Shown in pieces: positions 7,678 to 16,693 of a stretch of DNA of 64,000 bases. The notes below the pieces were generated by a model. It saw nothing but the letters and a program-made list of their open reading frames with translations. It did no database searches and was not told where the DNA came from. Position numbers and translations under genes: made by a program. Location of the stretch: contig JAJEJU010000025.1 in assembly GCA_021390615.1 (NCBI GenBank), positions 1,302,001-1,366,000 on the forward strand, read 5' to 3'. Within the stretch, counting starts at the first letter, position 1. Every line of letters starts with the position of its first letter. The DNA is from Rhodanobacteraceae bacterium ZG21-1. Lineage in GTDB: Bacteria; Pseudomonadota; Gammaproteobacteria; Xanthomonadales; Rhodanobacteraceae.

Positions 7678-8910
7678 ATGCCTGCCATGGCTCTTGAGAA
7701 GTCCCCCCTGCACATCGCCGCGCTGGCCGACCAGTGCGTGCAGTGCGGGTTGTGCCTGCCGGTTTGCCCCACTTATGCGCTGGACCGCTCGGAAAGCGAG
7801 TCCCCGCGCGGGCGCATCGCCATCGCCGCTGCGCTGGCGCGTGGCGAGGCGGAGCCTACCGCCGCATTGCGCAGCCATCTCGACCATTGCCTGGGCTGCC
7901 TGGGCTGCGAGCGGGTCTGCCCGGCCCAGGTGCGCTACGGCGAGCTGCTGGTGGAGACGCGCGCGCTGATCGGCCCCTCGCCGCAACGGCCTCGCCTGCT
8001 GCTGGAAGCGATTCGCCGCCCCGCCCTGCTGCAGGCCATTCGCCGTGCAGCCAAGCTGTTGGGCTGGCCACGCTGGAAACCGACGCTGCTGCGCGCGCTG
8101 TCGCCCGGCTCAGCCTGGCGGGCCGGGCTGGCGCTGTTGCCCGCAGACCGAACCGAGCACGCCGACGCGGCTTCCCTCGCACTGGCAAGTCCCGACGGCG
8201 AAGGCGAGCTCCTCGCGCTGTTCCCGGGCTGCGTCGCCAGCGTCGAGGATGCCGAGGCGCAGGCAGCAGCGCAGCGCCTGCTGCAGGCCGCCGGCTATCG
8301 CGTCATCCAGCTGCCCGCGTTCTGCTGCGGCGCGCTGGATCTGCATGCCGGCGCCGCCGAAGCGGCGGCCAGCGCGGCGCAGCGGGTGCGCGACGCTTGG
8401 CAGCGCAGCGGCGCGACGCAGCTGCTGAGCGTCACTCCGGGCTGCCTGGGCAGCCTGCGCCAGGCCCTGCCCGAAGCCAAGGTGGCCGACCCCTATGCCT
8501 TGCTCGCCGCGCGCGTGGATCGCCTGCATTTCCGCGCGCTGCCCGAGCGGGTCGCCCTGCAGGTGCCGTGCACGCAGGCCAATGTGGCGCGCAGCGAGCA
8601 TGCCTTGCTCGAGCTGCTGCGCCGCATTCCTGGACTGGAACTGCAGCGTCTCGGCACGCCGCCCTATTGCTGCGGCGCGGCCGGCAGCCATCTGCTGGAG
8701 TTTCCCGAGCGCGCCGCGGCACTGCGCGCACCGATGCTCGCGCGCCTGGATGCGCTGGCGCCGCAGCGCTGGCTGTCGTCCAATATCGGCTGCCGCCTGC
8801 ACCTGGCCGCCGGCCTGGAGGCCGAAGGCAAGCATTGGCCGCACGCGCATCCGCTGAGTCTGCTGGCGCAGCAGCTCGAATCCCCCGCATCTTCCCCGGA
8901 GCCGCCATGA
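7678..8910 (+). CDS. (Fe-S)-binding oxidoreductase subunit, GlcF-like
   Basis: About 410 residues. The N-terminus carries two 4Fe-4S motifs, [16 protein letters not shown] and [15 protein letters not shown], followed by two CCG domains: FPGCVAS...[12 protein letters not shown] and VPCTQAN...[12 protein letters not shown]. This is the architecture of GlcF, the iron-sulfur subunit of glycolate oxidase, and of LutA/GlpC-type proteins that pass electrons from a flavoprotein dehydrogenase to quinone. No GlcD/GlcE-like partner lies next to it. Stop and coq7 start overlap (ATGA), so it is cotranscribed with coq7, and a quinone link is plausible. The start could also be the ATG at 7687. Confidence 0.88.
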   Translation: MPAMALEKSPLHIAALADQCVQCGLCLPVCPTYALDRSESESPRGRIAIAAALARGEAEPTAALRSHLDHCLGCLGCERVCPAQVRYGELLVETRALIGPSPQRPRLLLEAIRRPALLQAIRRAAKLLGWPRWKPTLLRALSPGSAWRAGLALLPADRTEHADAASLALASPDGEGELLALFPGCVASVEDAEAQAAAQRLLQAAGYRVIQLPAFCCGALDLHAGAAEAAASAAQRVRDAWQRSGATQLLSVTPGCLGSLRQALPEAKVADPYALLAARVDRLHFRALPERVALQVPCTQANVARSEHALLELLRRIPGLELQRLGTPPYCCGAAGSHLLEFPERAAALRAPMLARLDALAPQRWLSSNIGCRLHLAAGLEAEGKHWPHAHPLSLLAQQLESPASSPEPP

Positions 8911-9560
8911 ATGTGCATGCCCCCTATCGCTCGCTGACCCGGCTGGATCGCCTGCTGGCCGGGCTGGAACGCGCCCTGGAGACCGTGGCCGGCGCACCCG
9001 AGGCACATCGACCTTCGCCGGGCTTGCCGATAGCCGAGGCCGAACTGGATGATGCCGAGCGCCGCCATGCAGCCGGCCTGATGCGGATCAATCACACCGG
9101 CGAGGTGTGCGCGCAGGCGCTGTACGACGGCCAGGCCTTGCTGGCGCGCAACGAGGACACCCGCGCGCACCTGCTGCACGCGGCCGACGAGGAGACTGAC
9201 CACCTGGCCTGGTGCGCGCTGCGCCTGCGCGAACTGGACAGCCGCCCCAGCCTGCTCAATCCGCTGTGGTACGCCGGCAGCTATGCCATCGGCGTCGCGG
9301 CGGCGGCGGTCGGCGACCCGATCAGCCTGGGCTTCGTGGTGGAAACCGAACGCCAGGTGGAAGCCCATCTGGCCGAGCATCTCGATCGCCTGCCCGCGCA
9401 GGATCAGCGCTCGCGCGCCGTGCTGGCGCAGATGCAGGCCGACGAGGTGCGCCATGCCGAGCAGGCGCAGCGGCGCGGCGGGGTCGAACTGCCGTTCCCG
9501 ATTCCCGCGCTGATGCAGCTCAGCTCCAAGTTGATGAAGACCGTGGCCTATCGTGTCTGA
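8907..9560 (+). CDS. coq7: Coq7-type ubiquinone biosynthesis di-iron monooxygenase
   Basis: 217 residues, the 2-polyprenyl-3-methyl-6-methoxy-1,4-benzoquinone hydroxylase used in place of UbiF by many proteobacteria. The four-helix di-iron core shows paired ExxH-type ligands: [36 protein letters not shown] and [10 protein letters not shown]. The C-terminus carries a hydrophobic membrane-associated helix near [17 protein letters not shown]. It begins inside the stop codon of the upstream FeS gene, and its own stop overlaps the next start, forming a tight three-gene operon. Confidence 0.95.
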   Translation: MNVHAPYRSLTRLDRLLAGLERALETVAGAPEAHRPSPGLPIAEAELDDAERRHAAGLMRINHTGEVCAQALYDGQALLARNEDTRAHLLHAADEETDHLAWCALRLRELDSRPSLLNPLWYAGSYAIGVAAAAVGDPISLGFVVETERQVEAHLAEHLDRLPAQDQRSRAVLAQMQADEVRHAEQAQRRGGVELPFPIPALMQLSSKLMKTVAYRV

Positions 9561-10071
9561 CGAGCGCCGACGCGACGACGCGCTCGGCCTGCTCGAGCGC
9601 GATCCAAGCGTCGATACCTGGTGGTGCCTGCCGCCCTGTCCGCTGCCTTTTTTCGACGGCGCCGAGGTCACCCTGGTGATCGACGACGAGGGCGCAGACT
9701 GGCCGCTGGACGCAGGCTTCGGCCAGGCCGTACCGGCCTTGCTCGCCCTGGCTGCGGCACGACGGGATATGCGGACTTCGGCCGCGGTGTACGCCTATTA
9801 CGCCAAGTGGCTGGCCGCCGGCTTCACTGAGCCGCTGCCCATCCATGCGCCGGAAGACGTCTGGAACCATGTCCACGCGCCGGCCGAAGTCCTGTTCTGT
9901 CGCGATGCCGAGGGCGTCTACGCGCTGATTTCCTGCAGCTGCGACTGGGAACCGGAGCACGGCCTGCAACTGGTCCTGCGTGACGGCCACCGGCTGACCC
10001 GAGTCAGCACCTACGACGGCCATCCGAACGGCCCGGATGCCGCCGACCTCGCGCTGCCGTCCGCTAACTAA
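9553..10071 (+). CDS. Conserved hypothetical protein, third gene of the coq7 operon
   Basis: 172 residues starting at a GTG that overlaps the last codons of coq7, so it depends on translational coupling. The protein is soluble, with conserved-looking tryptophans ([24 protein letters not shown]) and a C-terminal beta-rich part containing [20 protein letters not shown], reminiscent of immunity-like or DUF6985-type domains. No catalytic motif is seen. The location suggests a housekeeping accessory role, but nothing in the sequence states it. Confidence 0.8.
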   Translation: MSDERRRDDALGLLERDPSVDTWWCLPPCPLPFFDGAEVTLVIDDEGADWPLDAGFGQAVPALLALAAARRDMRTSAAVYAYYAKWLAAGFTEPLPIHAPEDVWNHVHAPAEVLFCRDAEGVYALISCSCDWEPEHGLQLVLRDGHRLTRVSTYDGHPNGPDAADLALPSAN

Positions 10072-10111
10072 GCACGAGGGTGCTCGCCGGTTTCCTTGGG
10101 ATCTAAACGCC

Positions 10112-10145
10112 GACTCCCCACCTCCATGCGGGAGGACGGGGAGTC
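10112..10145. repeat. Long imperfect hairpin between convergent genes
   Basis: GACTCCCC at 10112-10119 pairs with GGGGAGTC at 10138-10145, enclosing a second stem CCTCC/GGAGG. A second hairpin follows at 10160-10179 (GGCGCCCGC with GCGGGCGCC, 2-base centre). Neither is followed by a T-run, so they are not classic terminators, but they lie exactly between the convergent coq7-operon and speD 3' ends and may act as RNA stabilisers or Rho-assisted ends. Confidence 0.5.
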
Positions 10146-10186
10146 CGTCGAGGCCGGATGGCGCCCGCACGCGGGCGCCGCGGGCA

Positions 10187-10972
10187 TCACATCAGGTTGC
10201 GGCCGTGGAACAGCTCTTCGATCTCGCGGCGCAGCAACTGCTCGATCTTCTGCCGCTCCTTGAAGGACAGGTCGTCGGCATGGGCCTCGAACAGGTAAGT
10301 CTCGAGGTCGAAGTCCTTGATGTGCATCTTCGTGTGGAAAATGTTTTCCTGGTACACGTTGACGTCGAACATCTCGTACTTCTGGCGGATGTGGCGCGCC
10401 AGGTAGTCCTGCACCGAGTTGATCTTGTGGTCGATGAAGTGCTTCTTGCCCTTCACGTCGCGGGTGAAGCCGCGCACGCGGTAGTCGCACACCACGATGT
10501 CCGACTCGAAACTGTCGATCAGGTAGTTCAGCGCCTTCAGCGGCGAGATCACGCCGCAGGTGGCCACGTCGATGTCTGCGCGGAAGGTCGCGATGCCGTT
10601 GTGCGGATGCGTTTCCGGGTAGGTGTGGACGGTGATGTGGCTCTTGTCCAGGTGCGCCACCACCGCGTCGGAGATGGTATCGCGGCCCAGCTTCTCGACC
10701 ACCGGCTCCTCGGAGATCAGAATGGTCACCGAGGCACCCTGCGGGTCGTAGTCCTGGCGGGCCACGTTCAGGATGTTCGCGCCGATGATCTCGGCCACGT
10801 CGGTGAGGATCTGGGTGAGACGATCGGCGTCGTACTGCTCGTCGATGTACTCGATGTAGCGCTGGCGCTGATCTTCCGACACCGCATAGCAGATGTCGTA
10901 GATATTGAAGCTCAGGGCCTTGGTCAAATTATTGAAACCCTGCAGACGCAGGCGCGGAAGCGGTTTCACCAC
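10187..10972 (-). CDS. speD: S-adenosylmethionine decarboxylase proenzyme
   Basis: Makes decarboxylated SAM, the aminopropyl donor for spermidine. The autocatalytic cleavage site is visible in [11 protein letters not shown], where the Ser becomes the pyruvoyl group; downstream are [20 protein letters not shown] and [20 protein letters not shown]. Length (about 261 aa) matches the E. coli-type proenzyme. I chose the GTG at 10972 because GGAGAG lies 5 bases upstream and the product then begins [16 protein letters not shown], the expected N-terminus. It is divergent from clp. A spermidine synthase gene is not in the window. Confidence 0.95.
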   Translation of the reverse strand: MVKPLPRLRLQGFNNLTKALSFNIYDICYAVSEDQRQRYIEYIDEQYDADRLTQILTDVAEIIGANILNVARQDYDPQGASVTILISEEPVVEKLGRDTISDAVVAHLDKSHITVHTYPETHPHNGIATFRADIDVATCGVISPLKALNYLIDSFESDIVVCDYRVRGFTRDVKGKKHFIDHKINSVQDYLARHIRQKYEMFDVNVYQENIFHTKMHIKDFDLETYLFEAHADDLSFKERQKIEQLLRREIEELFHGRNLM

Positions 10973-11176
10973 GACGACTCTCCATGACCGCACGGCGGCC
11001 AGCAGACGAGGCGGGTTAGCGACAAGGGTCCCCGCTACTGGATATCGGTGCTCAGGCTAAGCTTGAGCGCCCCTTGTGACCGTCGCAAGACAATGCCTGC
11101 TTGACGACAAGACCGTGAAGTATGCGGCATATTCATTCAAAACTGAACCTGCGAGTAGCGCATTGTCTTTGTCATA

Positions 11177-11959
11177 ATGATGCTTGCCCAGGACGATTAC
11201 GTTGGCGCAGGGCGCCGTCACGGACGGTCGCGCTTGGTACCACCTCCCCTCCCGGATAACATCGTGGCCCAACTCAAATATCAGCTGCAGCAAGCTTTCG
11301 AGCGCTCCCAGGCTCCCCTGAAGTTCGCGCCGGACCCCGCGTCGATGGAACGCTTCCTGGCCATGTGTCACCGCCGCCGATATCCGGGCAAGACCGCCAT
11401 CATCCGTCCCGGCGATCCGGCCAACACGCTCTACTACATCATCGAGGGCTCGCTGGCCGTCTGCACCGAGGACGAGCAGGGCCGCGAACTGATCCTGGCC
11501 TACCTCAATCGCGGCCAGTTCATCGGCGAAATGGGCCTGTTTGTGGAGCAGTCGCAGCGCGAGTCGATCGTGCGCACGCGCACCCCGTGCGAGATGGCCG
11601 AAATCAGCTACGAACGCCTGTTCCAGCTGCTCGAGGGCCCGCTCCAGGAGGAGTGCCCGAAGATCCTGTTCGCCATCGGCGCCCAGCTGACCAACCGTCT
11701 GCTGCGCACCTCGCGCCAGGTCAGCCGGATGGCCTTCATGGACGTCACCAACCGCATCTCGCGCACCCTGCTCGACCTGTGCCAGGAGCCGGACGCGATG
11801 ACCCACCCGGACGGCACCCAGATCCGCATCTCGCGCCAGGAAGTCAGCCGCATCGTCGGCTGCTCGCGCGAGATGGTCGGCCGCGTGCTCAAGCAGTTGG
11901 AAGAAGAGCGCATGATCGACGTCTCCGGCAAGACCATCGTAGTGCGCGGCACCCGCTGA
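11177..11959 (+). CDS. clp: Clp/CRP-family global transcriptional regulator
   Basis: 260 residues: cyclic-nucleotide-binding barrel (YPGKTAIIRPGDPANTLYYI, GQFIGEMGLFVEQSQRESIV), dimer helix, then an HTH (ISRQEVSRIVGCSREMVGRV). In E. coli CRP the cAMP phosphate is held by R82 and S83; here the matching segment reads QRESIVRTRT, with Glu at the Ser position, as in Xanthomonas Clp, which responds to cyclic di-GMP rather than cAMP. I infer the same here. The N-terminal 30 residues upstream of VAQLKYQLQQ look unlike the family, so a GTG near 11264 could be the real start. Divergent from speD. Confidence 0.93.
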   Translation: MMLAQDDYVGAGRRHGRSRLVPPPLPDNIVAQLKYQLQQAFERSQAPLKFAPDPASMERFLAMCHRRRYPGKTAIIRPGDPANTLYYIIEGSLAVCTEDEQGRELILAYLNRGQFIGEMGLFVEQSQRESIVRTRTPCEMAEISYERLFQLLEGPLQEECPKILFAIGAQLTNRLLRTSRQVSRMAFMDVTNRISRTLLDLCQEPDAMTHPDGTQIRISRQEVSRIVGCSREMVGRVLKQLEEERMIDVSGKTIVVRGTR

Positions 11960-12012
11960 TCCGACGCAGCCGCCGCCCGGTGCCACGACCGGCGCGGCGG
12001 CCCGCCTCTCCG

Positions 12013-13029
12013 TTACTTTTTCGCCTTTTTCATCGATGTGCCGGTAGCAGGCTTGCGCGCCTGCCCCTTCGGGTGCCCGGCAGGCATCTCGTAGACCATG
12101 TACACGTCGGCCCGCTCGTAATGCGAGCCCGGCCGCAGCGCGGGCTGCAGCACGAAGCCCGCCCGGGCGTACATGGCCAGCGCGGTCTTCAGGCGGCTGT
12201 TGGATTCCAGGAACAGTTCGCGCCCTTTGCGCCGGTGGAATTCGGCGATCGCCGCATCCAGCAGCTTCCGACCCGCGCCCAGCCCGCGGAAGCTCTCGTC
12301 CACCGCCATCTTGGACAGCTCATAGACGCCCGGCGACGCCCGCAGCAGGGCGCACGTGCCGATCACCTCGTCGCCCAACCGCGCGAAGAAGATCGCCCCG
12401 CCCGGTTGCAGCACATGGCGCTCGGGGTCGCCGAGCACCGCGCGGTCGATTTCCTCGAGCCGGAAATGGCGCTCCAGCCACTGTGCGTTGAGCCGGTGGA
12501 AGTCCTCGCGCAGCTCAGGCTGGAAGGGCACGATGCGCAGCGTCGCCGCCGACAGCGCGGCGTGTTCGGCCAGCACCGCCTTGGCCACCGGCCGTTCCTG
12601 CAAGGCCTGCTCGCAGTCAGCCAGCGCGGCGAGCAAGGCGGGGCATGCCTCGCCCAAGGCGACGGCCACGCCGCGCCGCACCGAGCACCACAGCGTTCCC
12701 ATGCCGGACAGGGCGTGCTCGCCCTCGGCGGTCAACGCGAGCAGGCTGCGCCGTCCGTCGGCCGGATCGCCCTGGCGCTGCAACAGGCCGGACTGCACCA
12801 GCTTGTCGGCCAGTTGGCTGACCGCCGAATGGGTCTGCCCGATCGCAGCCGCCACCTCGCTCACCGCCGCCGGGCCGCGCTCCCACAGGTAGCGCAGCAC
12901 CGGGAACCAGCGCGACTCGATCGGCGCCCCGCAAGCGCGATAAACCTCGTCGGCGGCGTCATACAGGTGTTCGCTGAGCGCCTTCAGGCGGCTGCCCAGC
13001 GCCAGTTCGGCCAGGGATGACAGGTACAT
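12013..13029 (-). CDS. MarR-GNAT bifunctional regulator/acetyltransferase
   Basis: 338 residues. Residues 1-150 are a MarR winged helix (WFPVLRYLWERGPAAVSEVA, QTHSAVSQLADKLVQSGLL, wing RQGDPADGRRSLLAL). Residues 160-315 are a GNAT acetyltransferase: GDEVIGTCALLR, YELSKMAVDESFRGLGAGRK with the acetyl-CoA loop FRGLGAGRKLL, and ALAMYARAGF. The tail is lysine-rich (ending SMKKAKK). Such fusions couple DNA binding to acetylation of a small molecule or protein. GAGGCGG precedes the ATG. A 30-bp inverted repeat lies 12 bases upstream of the start, strongly suggesting autorepression. Confidence 0.9.
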   Translation of the reverse strand: MYLSSLAELALGSRLKALSEHLYDAADEVYRACGAPIESRWFPVLRYLWERGPAAVSEVAAAIGQTHSAVSQLADKLVQSGLLQRQGDPADGRRSLLALTAEGEHALSGMGTLWCSVRRGVAVALGEACPALLAALADCEQALQERPVAKAVLAEHAALSAATLRIVPFQPELREDFHRLNAQWLERHFRLEEIDRAVLGDPERHVLQPGGAIFFARLGDEVIGTCALLRASPGVYELSKMAVDESFRGLGAGRKLLDAAIAEFHRRKGRELFLESNSRLKTALAMYARAGFVLQPALRPGSHYERADVYMVYEMPAGHPKGQARKPATGTSMKKAKK

Positions 13030-13041
13030 GGCACCGCCTCA

Positions 13042-13071
13042 AGGAATTACGTTAGAGCTAACGTAATTCCT
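13042..13071. promoter_or_regulatory. 30-bp inverted repeat, probable MarR autoregulatory operator
   Basis: Two perfect 14-bp arms (AGGAATTACGTTAG and its complement) are separated by two bases. The repeat sits 12 bases before the start codon of the MarR-GNAT gene, so it would cover the transcription start or leader. Its AT-rich composition contrasts with the GC-rich surroundings. Size and dyad symmetry fit a MarR dimer site. Confidence 0.8.
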
Positions 13072-13107
13072 CGGCGAGCCTTCTGCAAGCCGGCCGCCAG
13101 CTAAAAA

Positions 13108-13803
13108 TCACTGCCACTCGACACGCGTCACGCTGCGTCCCAGCGCGCGCTCCACCCGCTTGCACAGCTTGGGCGTGGCATTGACCAGCACGGCCTCGTC
13201 GGCCTGCTTCAGCATGGCGGCGTCGTACATCGAATCGCCATAGGCTACCTGCCAGGCACCGACGCCGTGCGCGACCAATTGCTGCGGCTTGCGCCGTCCG
13301 ACGTTGTGCAAGGCCAGTCGCATGCCCAGCCAGCCGGGACGCAGCTGCGAAGCCAGCACTTCCAGGCCGCCGAGGCCCAGCTCGGCCAGGATGCCGCTGA
13401 CCAGCACATGCTCGCAGCCGGTCACCACGATCACGCGATCGCCCTGCGCCTGGTGCCGACGCAGGGCCTGCAGGCCGTCCCGGCAGAATTGCCGCGGCCG
13501 ACGGGTCAGGCTGGTGGCGAAAGCCTGCGCCGCGGCGGTGTAGCGCCGCTGGCCCAGGCCGAGCAGACCGATGCGGATCAGGCCGCGGGCCGCCAGGCGC
13601 CGTGAAAACGGCAGACACAGCAGCAGCCATGGCGACGCCAGCAGGGCCAGCAGCTTGCGCGGCAGCGAGCGCCGGTAGCGCTCGCGCATGAAAAGCTCGA
13701 AGGCGTCGCCGTGGATCAGCACGCCGTCGAAATCGAACAGCACCACGCGCTGCGCCGCCGCGTCCGCCGGTGGCGACGCGGCCATCGTTTCCCCTGTGTC
13801 CAT
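13108..13803 (-). CDS. HAD-superfamily phosphatase, HAD-IB type
   Basis: About 231 residues. The HAD motifs are in order: motif I FDFDGVLIHGD (nucleophile and acid Asp), a cap insertion, motif II VVTG, motif III lysine in RRKPQQLVAHG, and motif IV AYGDSMYDAAML. The helical insert FMRERYRRSLPRKLLALL and the hydrophobic PWLLLCLPF resemble HAD-IB phosphatases related to SerB and PgpC. The substrate is unknown. It lies just downstream of trpC on the same strand; the ATG at 13785, preceded by AGGGGAAACG, may be the true start rather than the one at 13803. Confidence 0.88.
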   Translation of the reverse strand: MDTGETMAASPPADAAAQRVVLFDFDGVLIHGDAFELFMRERYRRSLPRKLLALLASPWLLLCLPFSRRLAARGLIRIGLLGLGQRRYTAAAQAFATSLTRRPRQFCRDGLQALRRHQAQGDRVIVVTGCEHVLVSGILAELGLGGLEVLASQLRPGWLGMRLALHNVGRRKPQQLVAHGVGAWQVAYGDSMYDAAMLKQADEAVLVNATPKLCKRVERALGRSVTRVEWQ

Positions 13804-13813
13804 GCCAGTCCAG

Positions 13814-14608
13814 TCAGCTCGCGGCGAACAGCCTTTGCAGGGCCAGACCGGGGTCGTTCGCGCGCATGAACGCCTCGCCGACCAGGAAGGCATTGATGCC
13901 GGCATCGCGCAGCAGGGCCACATCGGCCGGTGTATGGATGCCCGATTCACTGACCAGGATGCGGTCGTACTCCATCTGCTCCTGCAGCGCGATCGAGGTT
14001 TCCAGCGAGGTCTCGAAGGTGCGCAGGTTGCGGTTGTTGACGCCGATCAGCGGCACCGGCAAAGCCAGCGCCCGCTCCATCTCCTCGGCGTCGTGCACTT
14101 CGCACAGCACGTCCAGATCGAGTTCGGCGGCGAGCATGGACATGTCTAGCAGCGCGGCATCGCCCAGCGCGGCCACGATCAGCAGGATGCAGTCGGCGCC
14201 GATCGCACGCGCTTCGTAGACCTGGTACGGATCGATCACGAAGTCCTTGCGCAACACCGGCAGCGCACAGGCGGCGCGCGCCTGGCGCAGGAATTCTTCG
14301 CTGCCATGGAAGAAATCCTTGTCGGTCAGCACCGAGAGGCAGGCCGCGCCGGCCTTCTCGTAGCTCTTGGCGATCGCCACCGGATCGAAATCGGCGCGGA
14401 TCACGCCCTTGCTCGGACTGGCCTTCTTCACCTCGGCGATCACCGCCGGCAGGTCGGCGTCGATCTTGGCCTCGATCGCTGCGGCGAAACCGCGAGTCGG
14501 CGGCAGGTCGGGAATGCGCGCCGACAGCTCGCGCAAGGGCAGCGCCGCGGTGCGTTCGGCCAGCTCTTCGGTCTTGCGGGCGAGGATGCGTTGCAGGATG
14601 TCGGTCAT
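13814..14608 (-). CDS. trpC: Indole-3-glycerol phosphate synthase
   Basis: 264 residues, the single-domain (unfused) enzyme that closes the indole ring from CdRP. Signature elements: [52 protein letters not shown], and [18 protein letters not shown] followed by LVSESGI. It follows trpD by about 48 bases and shares its direction, so trpG-trpD-trpC form one unit read leftward, with the HAD gene next. Confidence 0.97.
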   Translation of the reverse strand: MTDILQRILARKTEELAERTAALPLRELSARIPDLPPTRGFAAAIEAKIDADLPAVIAEVKKASPSKGVIRADFDPVAIAKSYEKAGAACLSVLTDKDFFHGSEEFLRQARAACALPVLRKDFVIDPYQVYEARAIGADCILLIVAALGDAALLDMSMLAAELDLDVLCEVHDAEEMERALALPVPLIGVNNRNLRTFETSLETSIALQEQMEYDRILVSESGIHTPADVALLRDAGINAFLVGEAFMRANDPGLALQRLFAAS

Positions 14609-14656
14609 GCGAATCGGCTCGATGAAGGGATCATGGGAACGATCGGACCAGCCTTG

Positions 14657-15721
14657 CTATGCAGCCGCAGCGAGTCGCTGCGTCGCCGCCACGAACGCCT
14701 CCATTTTTGCACGGGCGGCGCCGCTCGCAATGGTACGGCGCGCCAATTCGATGCCGGCATCGATCGACGGCGCCACATTTGCCGCATACAGCGCGGCACC
14801 CGCATTCAGACAAACGATATCGTGCGGCACCCCCGCCTCGCCAGCCAGCGCCTGCAGCAGCATGACTTTCGACTCCTGCGCGTCGCGCACACGCAGATTG
14901 CGGCTGGAAGCCATGGTCAGCCCGAAATCCTCCGGCTCAACCTCGTACTCGCGCACTTCGCCGTCGCGCAGCTCGCCGATCAGGGTGGCTGCGCCCAGCG
15001 AAATCTCGTCCATGCCGTCGCGCCCCCACACCACCAGCGCATTGCGCGCACCCAGCTGTTGCAGCACGCGCACCTGGATGCCGACCAGATCGGGATGGAA
15101 CACACCCATCAGGATGTTCGGCGCGCCGGCCGGATTGGTCAGCGGACCGAGGATATTGAAGATGGTGCGTACGCCCATCTCCTTGCGCACCGGCGCCACC
15201 ATCTTCATCGCGGGATGATGATTGGGGGCGAACATGAAGCCGATGCCGGTTTCAGTCAGACAGGCAGCGACTTGTTCCGGACTGAGGTCGATGGCCGCGC
15301 CCAGCGCCTCCAACACATCGGCGCTGCCGGACTTGGACGAAACGCTGCGCCCGCCGTGCTTGGCCACCTGGGCCCCGCCGGCGGCCGCGACGAACATCGA
15401 GGCGGTAGAGATATTGAAGCTGGCCGCACCGTCGCCGCCGGTGCCGACGATGTCGAGCAAGTGGGCGGTATCGCCGCGCACCGGCACCATCGCCGCCAGT
15501 TCGCGCATCACCCGCGCCGCGCCGGTGATCTCGCCCACCGTCTCCTTCTTCACTCGCAGGCCGCCGATGATCGCCGCAGTCATCAGCGGGCTGACTTCGC
15601 CACGCATGATCTGGCGCATCAACTCGACCATCTCGTCGTGGAAGATTTCGCGGTGTTCAATCGTGCGCTGCAGCGCCTCCTGCGGGGTGATGACGATTTC
15701 CCGCCTGGCCGCCCCGTTCAT
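14657..15721 (-). CDS. trpD: Anthranilate phosphoribosyltransferase
   Basis: 354 residues. Transfers phosphoribose from PRPP to anthranilate. The PRPP loop [17 protein letters not shown], the [20 protein letters not shown] segment and [19 protein letters not shown] are present and intact. Its ATG overlaps the trpG stop (ATGA), giving translational coupling. A few extra N-terminal residues ([11 protein letters not shown]) precede the usual start of the family. Confidence 0.97.
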   Translation of the reverse strand: MNGAARREIVITPQEALQRTIEHREIFHDEMVELMRQIMRGEVSPLMTAAIIGGLRVKKETVGEITGAARVMRELAAMVPVRGDTAHLLDIVGTGGDGAASFNISTASMFVAAAGGAQVAKHGGRSVSSKSGSADVLEALGAAIDLSPEQVAACLTETGIGFMFAPNHHPAMKMVAPVRKEMGVRTIFNILGPLTNPAGAPNILMGVFHPDLVGIQVRVLQQLGARNALVVWGRDGMDEISLGAATLIGELRDGEVREYEVEPEDFGLTMASSRNLRVRDAQESKVMLLQALAGEAGVPHDIVCLNAGAALYAANVAPSIDAGIELARRTIASGAARAKMEAFVAATQRLAAAA

Positions 15722-16317
15722 GCCGCCAGCTTCCGCCGCGGCAGGCCCAGGAAGTTCGCCAGCTGATCGTGGCCGTGCTGGGTGAGAATGGATTCGGGAT
15801 GGAACTGCACGCCCTCGACCGGCAGGGTCTTGTGGCGTAGCCCCATGATCTCGTCGATCGAGCCGTCCGCGTGCTCGGTCCAGGCGGTGACTTCCAGGCA
15901 GTCCGGCAGCGAGGCCTGTTCGACCACCAGCGAGTGGTAGCGGGTCGCCTCGAACGGGTCCGGCAGGCCCGCGAACACGCCCTGCCCGCGATGCCGCACC
16001 GGCGAGGTCTTGCCGTGCATGATCTGCTTGGCACGCACCACCTTGCCGCCGAAGGCCTGGCCGATCGCCTGGTGGCCCAGGCAGACGCCGAACACCGGAA
16101 TCTCGCTGCCCAGTTCGCGCAATACCTCCAGCGATACGCCGGCATCGTCCGGCGTGCCCGGGCCCGGCGAAATCATGATGTGGGAAGGCCGCAGTGCCCG
16201 AATCCCGGCCACGTCCAGTGCGTCGTTGCGCACCACCTTCACCTCCTGGCCCAGCTCGCCCAGGTACTGCACGAGGTTGAAGGTAAAGCTGTCGTAGTTG
16301 TCGATCATCAGCAGCAC
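15718..16317 (-). CDS. trpG: Anthranilate synthase glutamine amidotransferase component
   Basis: 199 residues, the type-1 glutaminase that feeds ammonia to TrpE. Catalytic triad parts are visible: nucleophile Cys in [16 protein letters not shown] and His-Glu in [13 protein letters not shown]. The N-terminus [20 protein letters not shown] is standard, starting from a GTG at 16317. Its partner trpE is not adjacent but 21 kb further along (37697-39172) in the same orientation. A short frame rich in Trp for its size ends 4 bases before this start. Confidence 0.97.
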   Translation of the reverse strand: MLLMIDNYDSFTFNLVQYLGELGQEVKVVRNDALDVAGIRALRPSHIMISPGPGTPDDAGVSLEVLRELGSEIPVFGVCLGHQAIGQAFGGKVVRAKQIMHGKTSPVRHRGQGVFAGLPDPFEATRYHSLVVEQASLPDCLEVTAWTEHADGSIDEIMGLRHKTLPVEGVQFHPESILTQHGHDQLANFLGLPRRKLAA

Positions 16318-16321
16318 GGGA

Positions 16322-16369
16322 TCACCACTTCATTGATTCGAAAGAACTTCCAGAAACCCATAAGCTCAT
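16322..16369 (-). CDS. Possible 15-aa leader peptide before trpG
   Basis: The minus strand encodes [15 protein letters not shown] and a stop that ends 4 bases before the trpG GTG. Two of 15 residues are tryptophan, one being the last codon. Classical trp leaders have tandem Trp codons and an attenuator between leader and gene; here there is no room for an attenuator, so any effect would be on trpG translation. An alternative overlapping ATG gives [13 protein letters not shown]. Weak evidence, listed because of position. Confidence 0.2.
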   Translation of the reverse strand: MSLWVSGSSFESMKW

Positions 16370-16591
16370 GGACTTCCGTGCCGCCGCCACCGGGCGGTGG
16401 ATGCGGCGTGCCGGCATTATCCAACGATACGCGGGCCAGCCGACAGTACGCGATCCCCGCGCGGTTTCATACGAACGCAGCAGACGCCAGGACTCACTGA
16501 GCGGACGCCCGAACGGAACGATGGCGCTGGGCAGATCGACGCCACCCGCTGGGACACATGGCCGTAGCGCGAGTCGCGGACGCGGTGACCC

Positions 16592-16625
16592 GAAAAGAAT
16601 AGGGCCCCCGCGATGCAGGGGCCCC
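16592..16625 (-). terminator. Intrinsic terminator after the 349-aa secreted protein gene
   Basis: On the minus strand GGGGCCC pairs with GGGCCCC around a 9-base loop, followed by TATTCTTTT. It lies about 70 bases past the stop codon at 16694. The remaining stretch from 16370 to 16693 holds no other gene; the 16322-16627 frame is judged spurious apart from its extreme end. Confidence 0.75.
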
Positions 16626-16693
16626 ACCGTTGACGAGGCGACAGTCGAGCCCTTCGGCGCGACGTTTCAGTATCGCTCGCCGGGTACTACGAC

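Noticed and set aside
7734..8906. Plus-strand frame extending coq7 far upstream
   Set aside because: The upstream part overlaps the FeS protein in another frame and is low-complexity; the real coq7 start is at 8907.
10994..11176. speD/clp divergent promoter with TTGACG at 11101
   Set aside because: No -10 hexamer at acceptable spacing on the plus strand; not annotated as a promoter.
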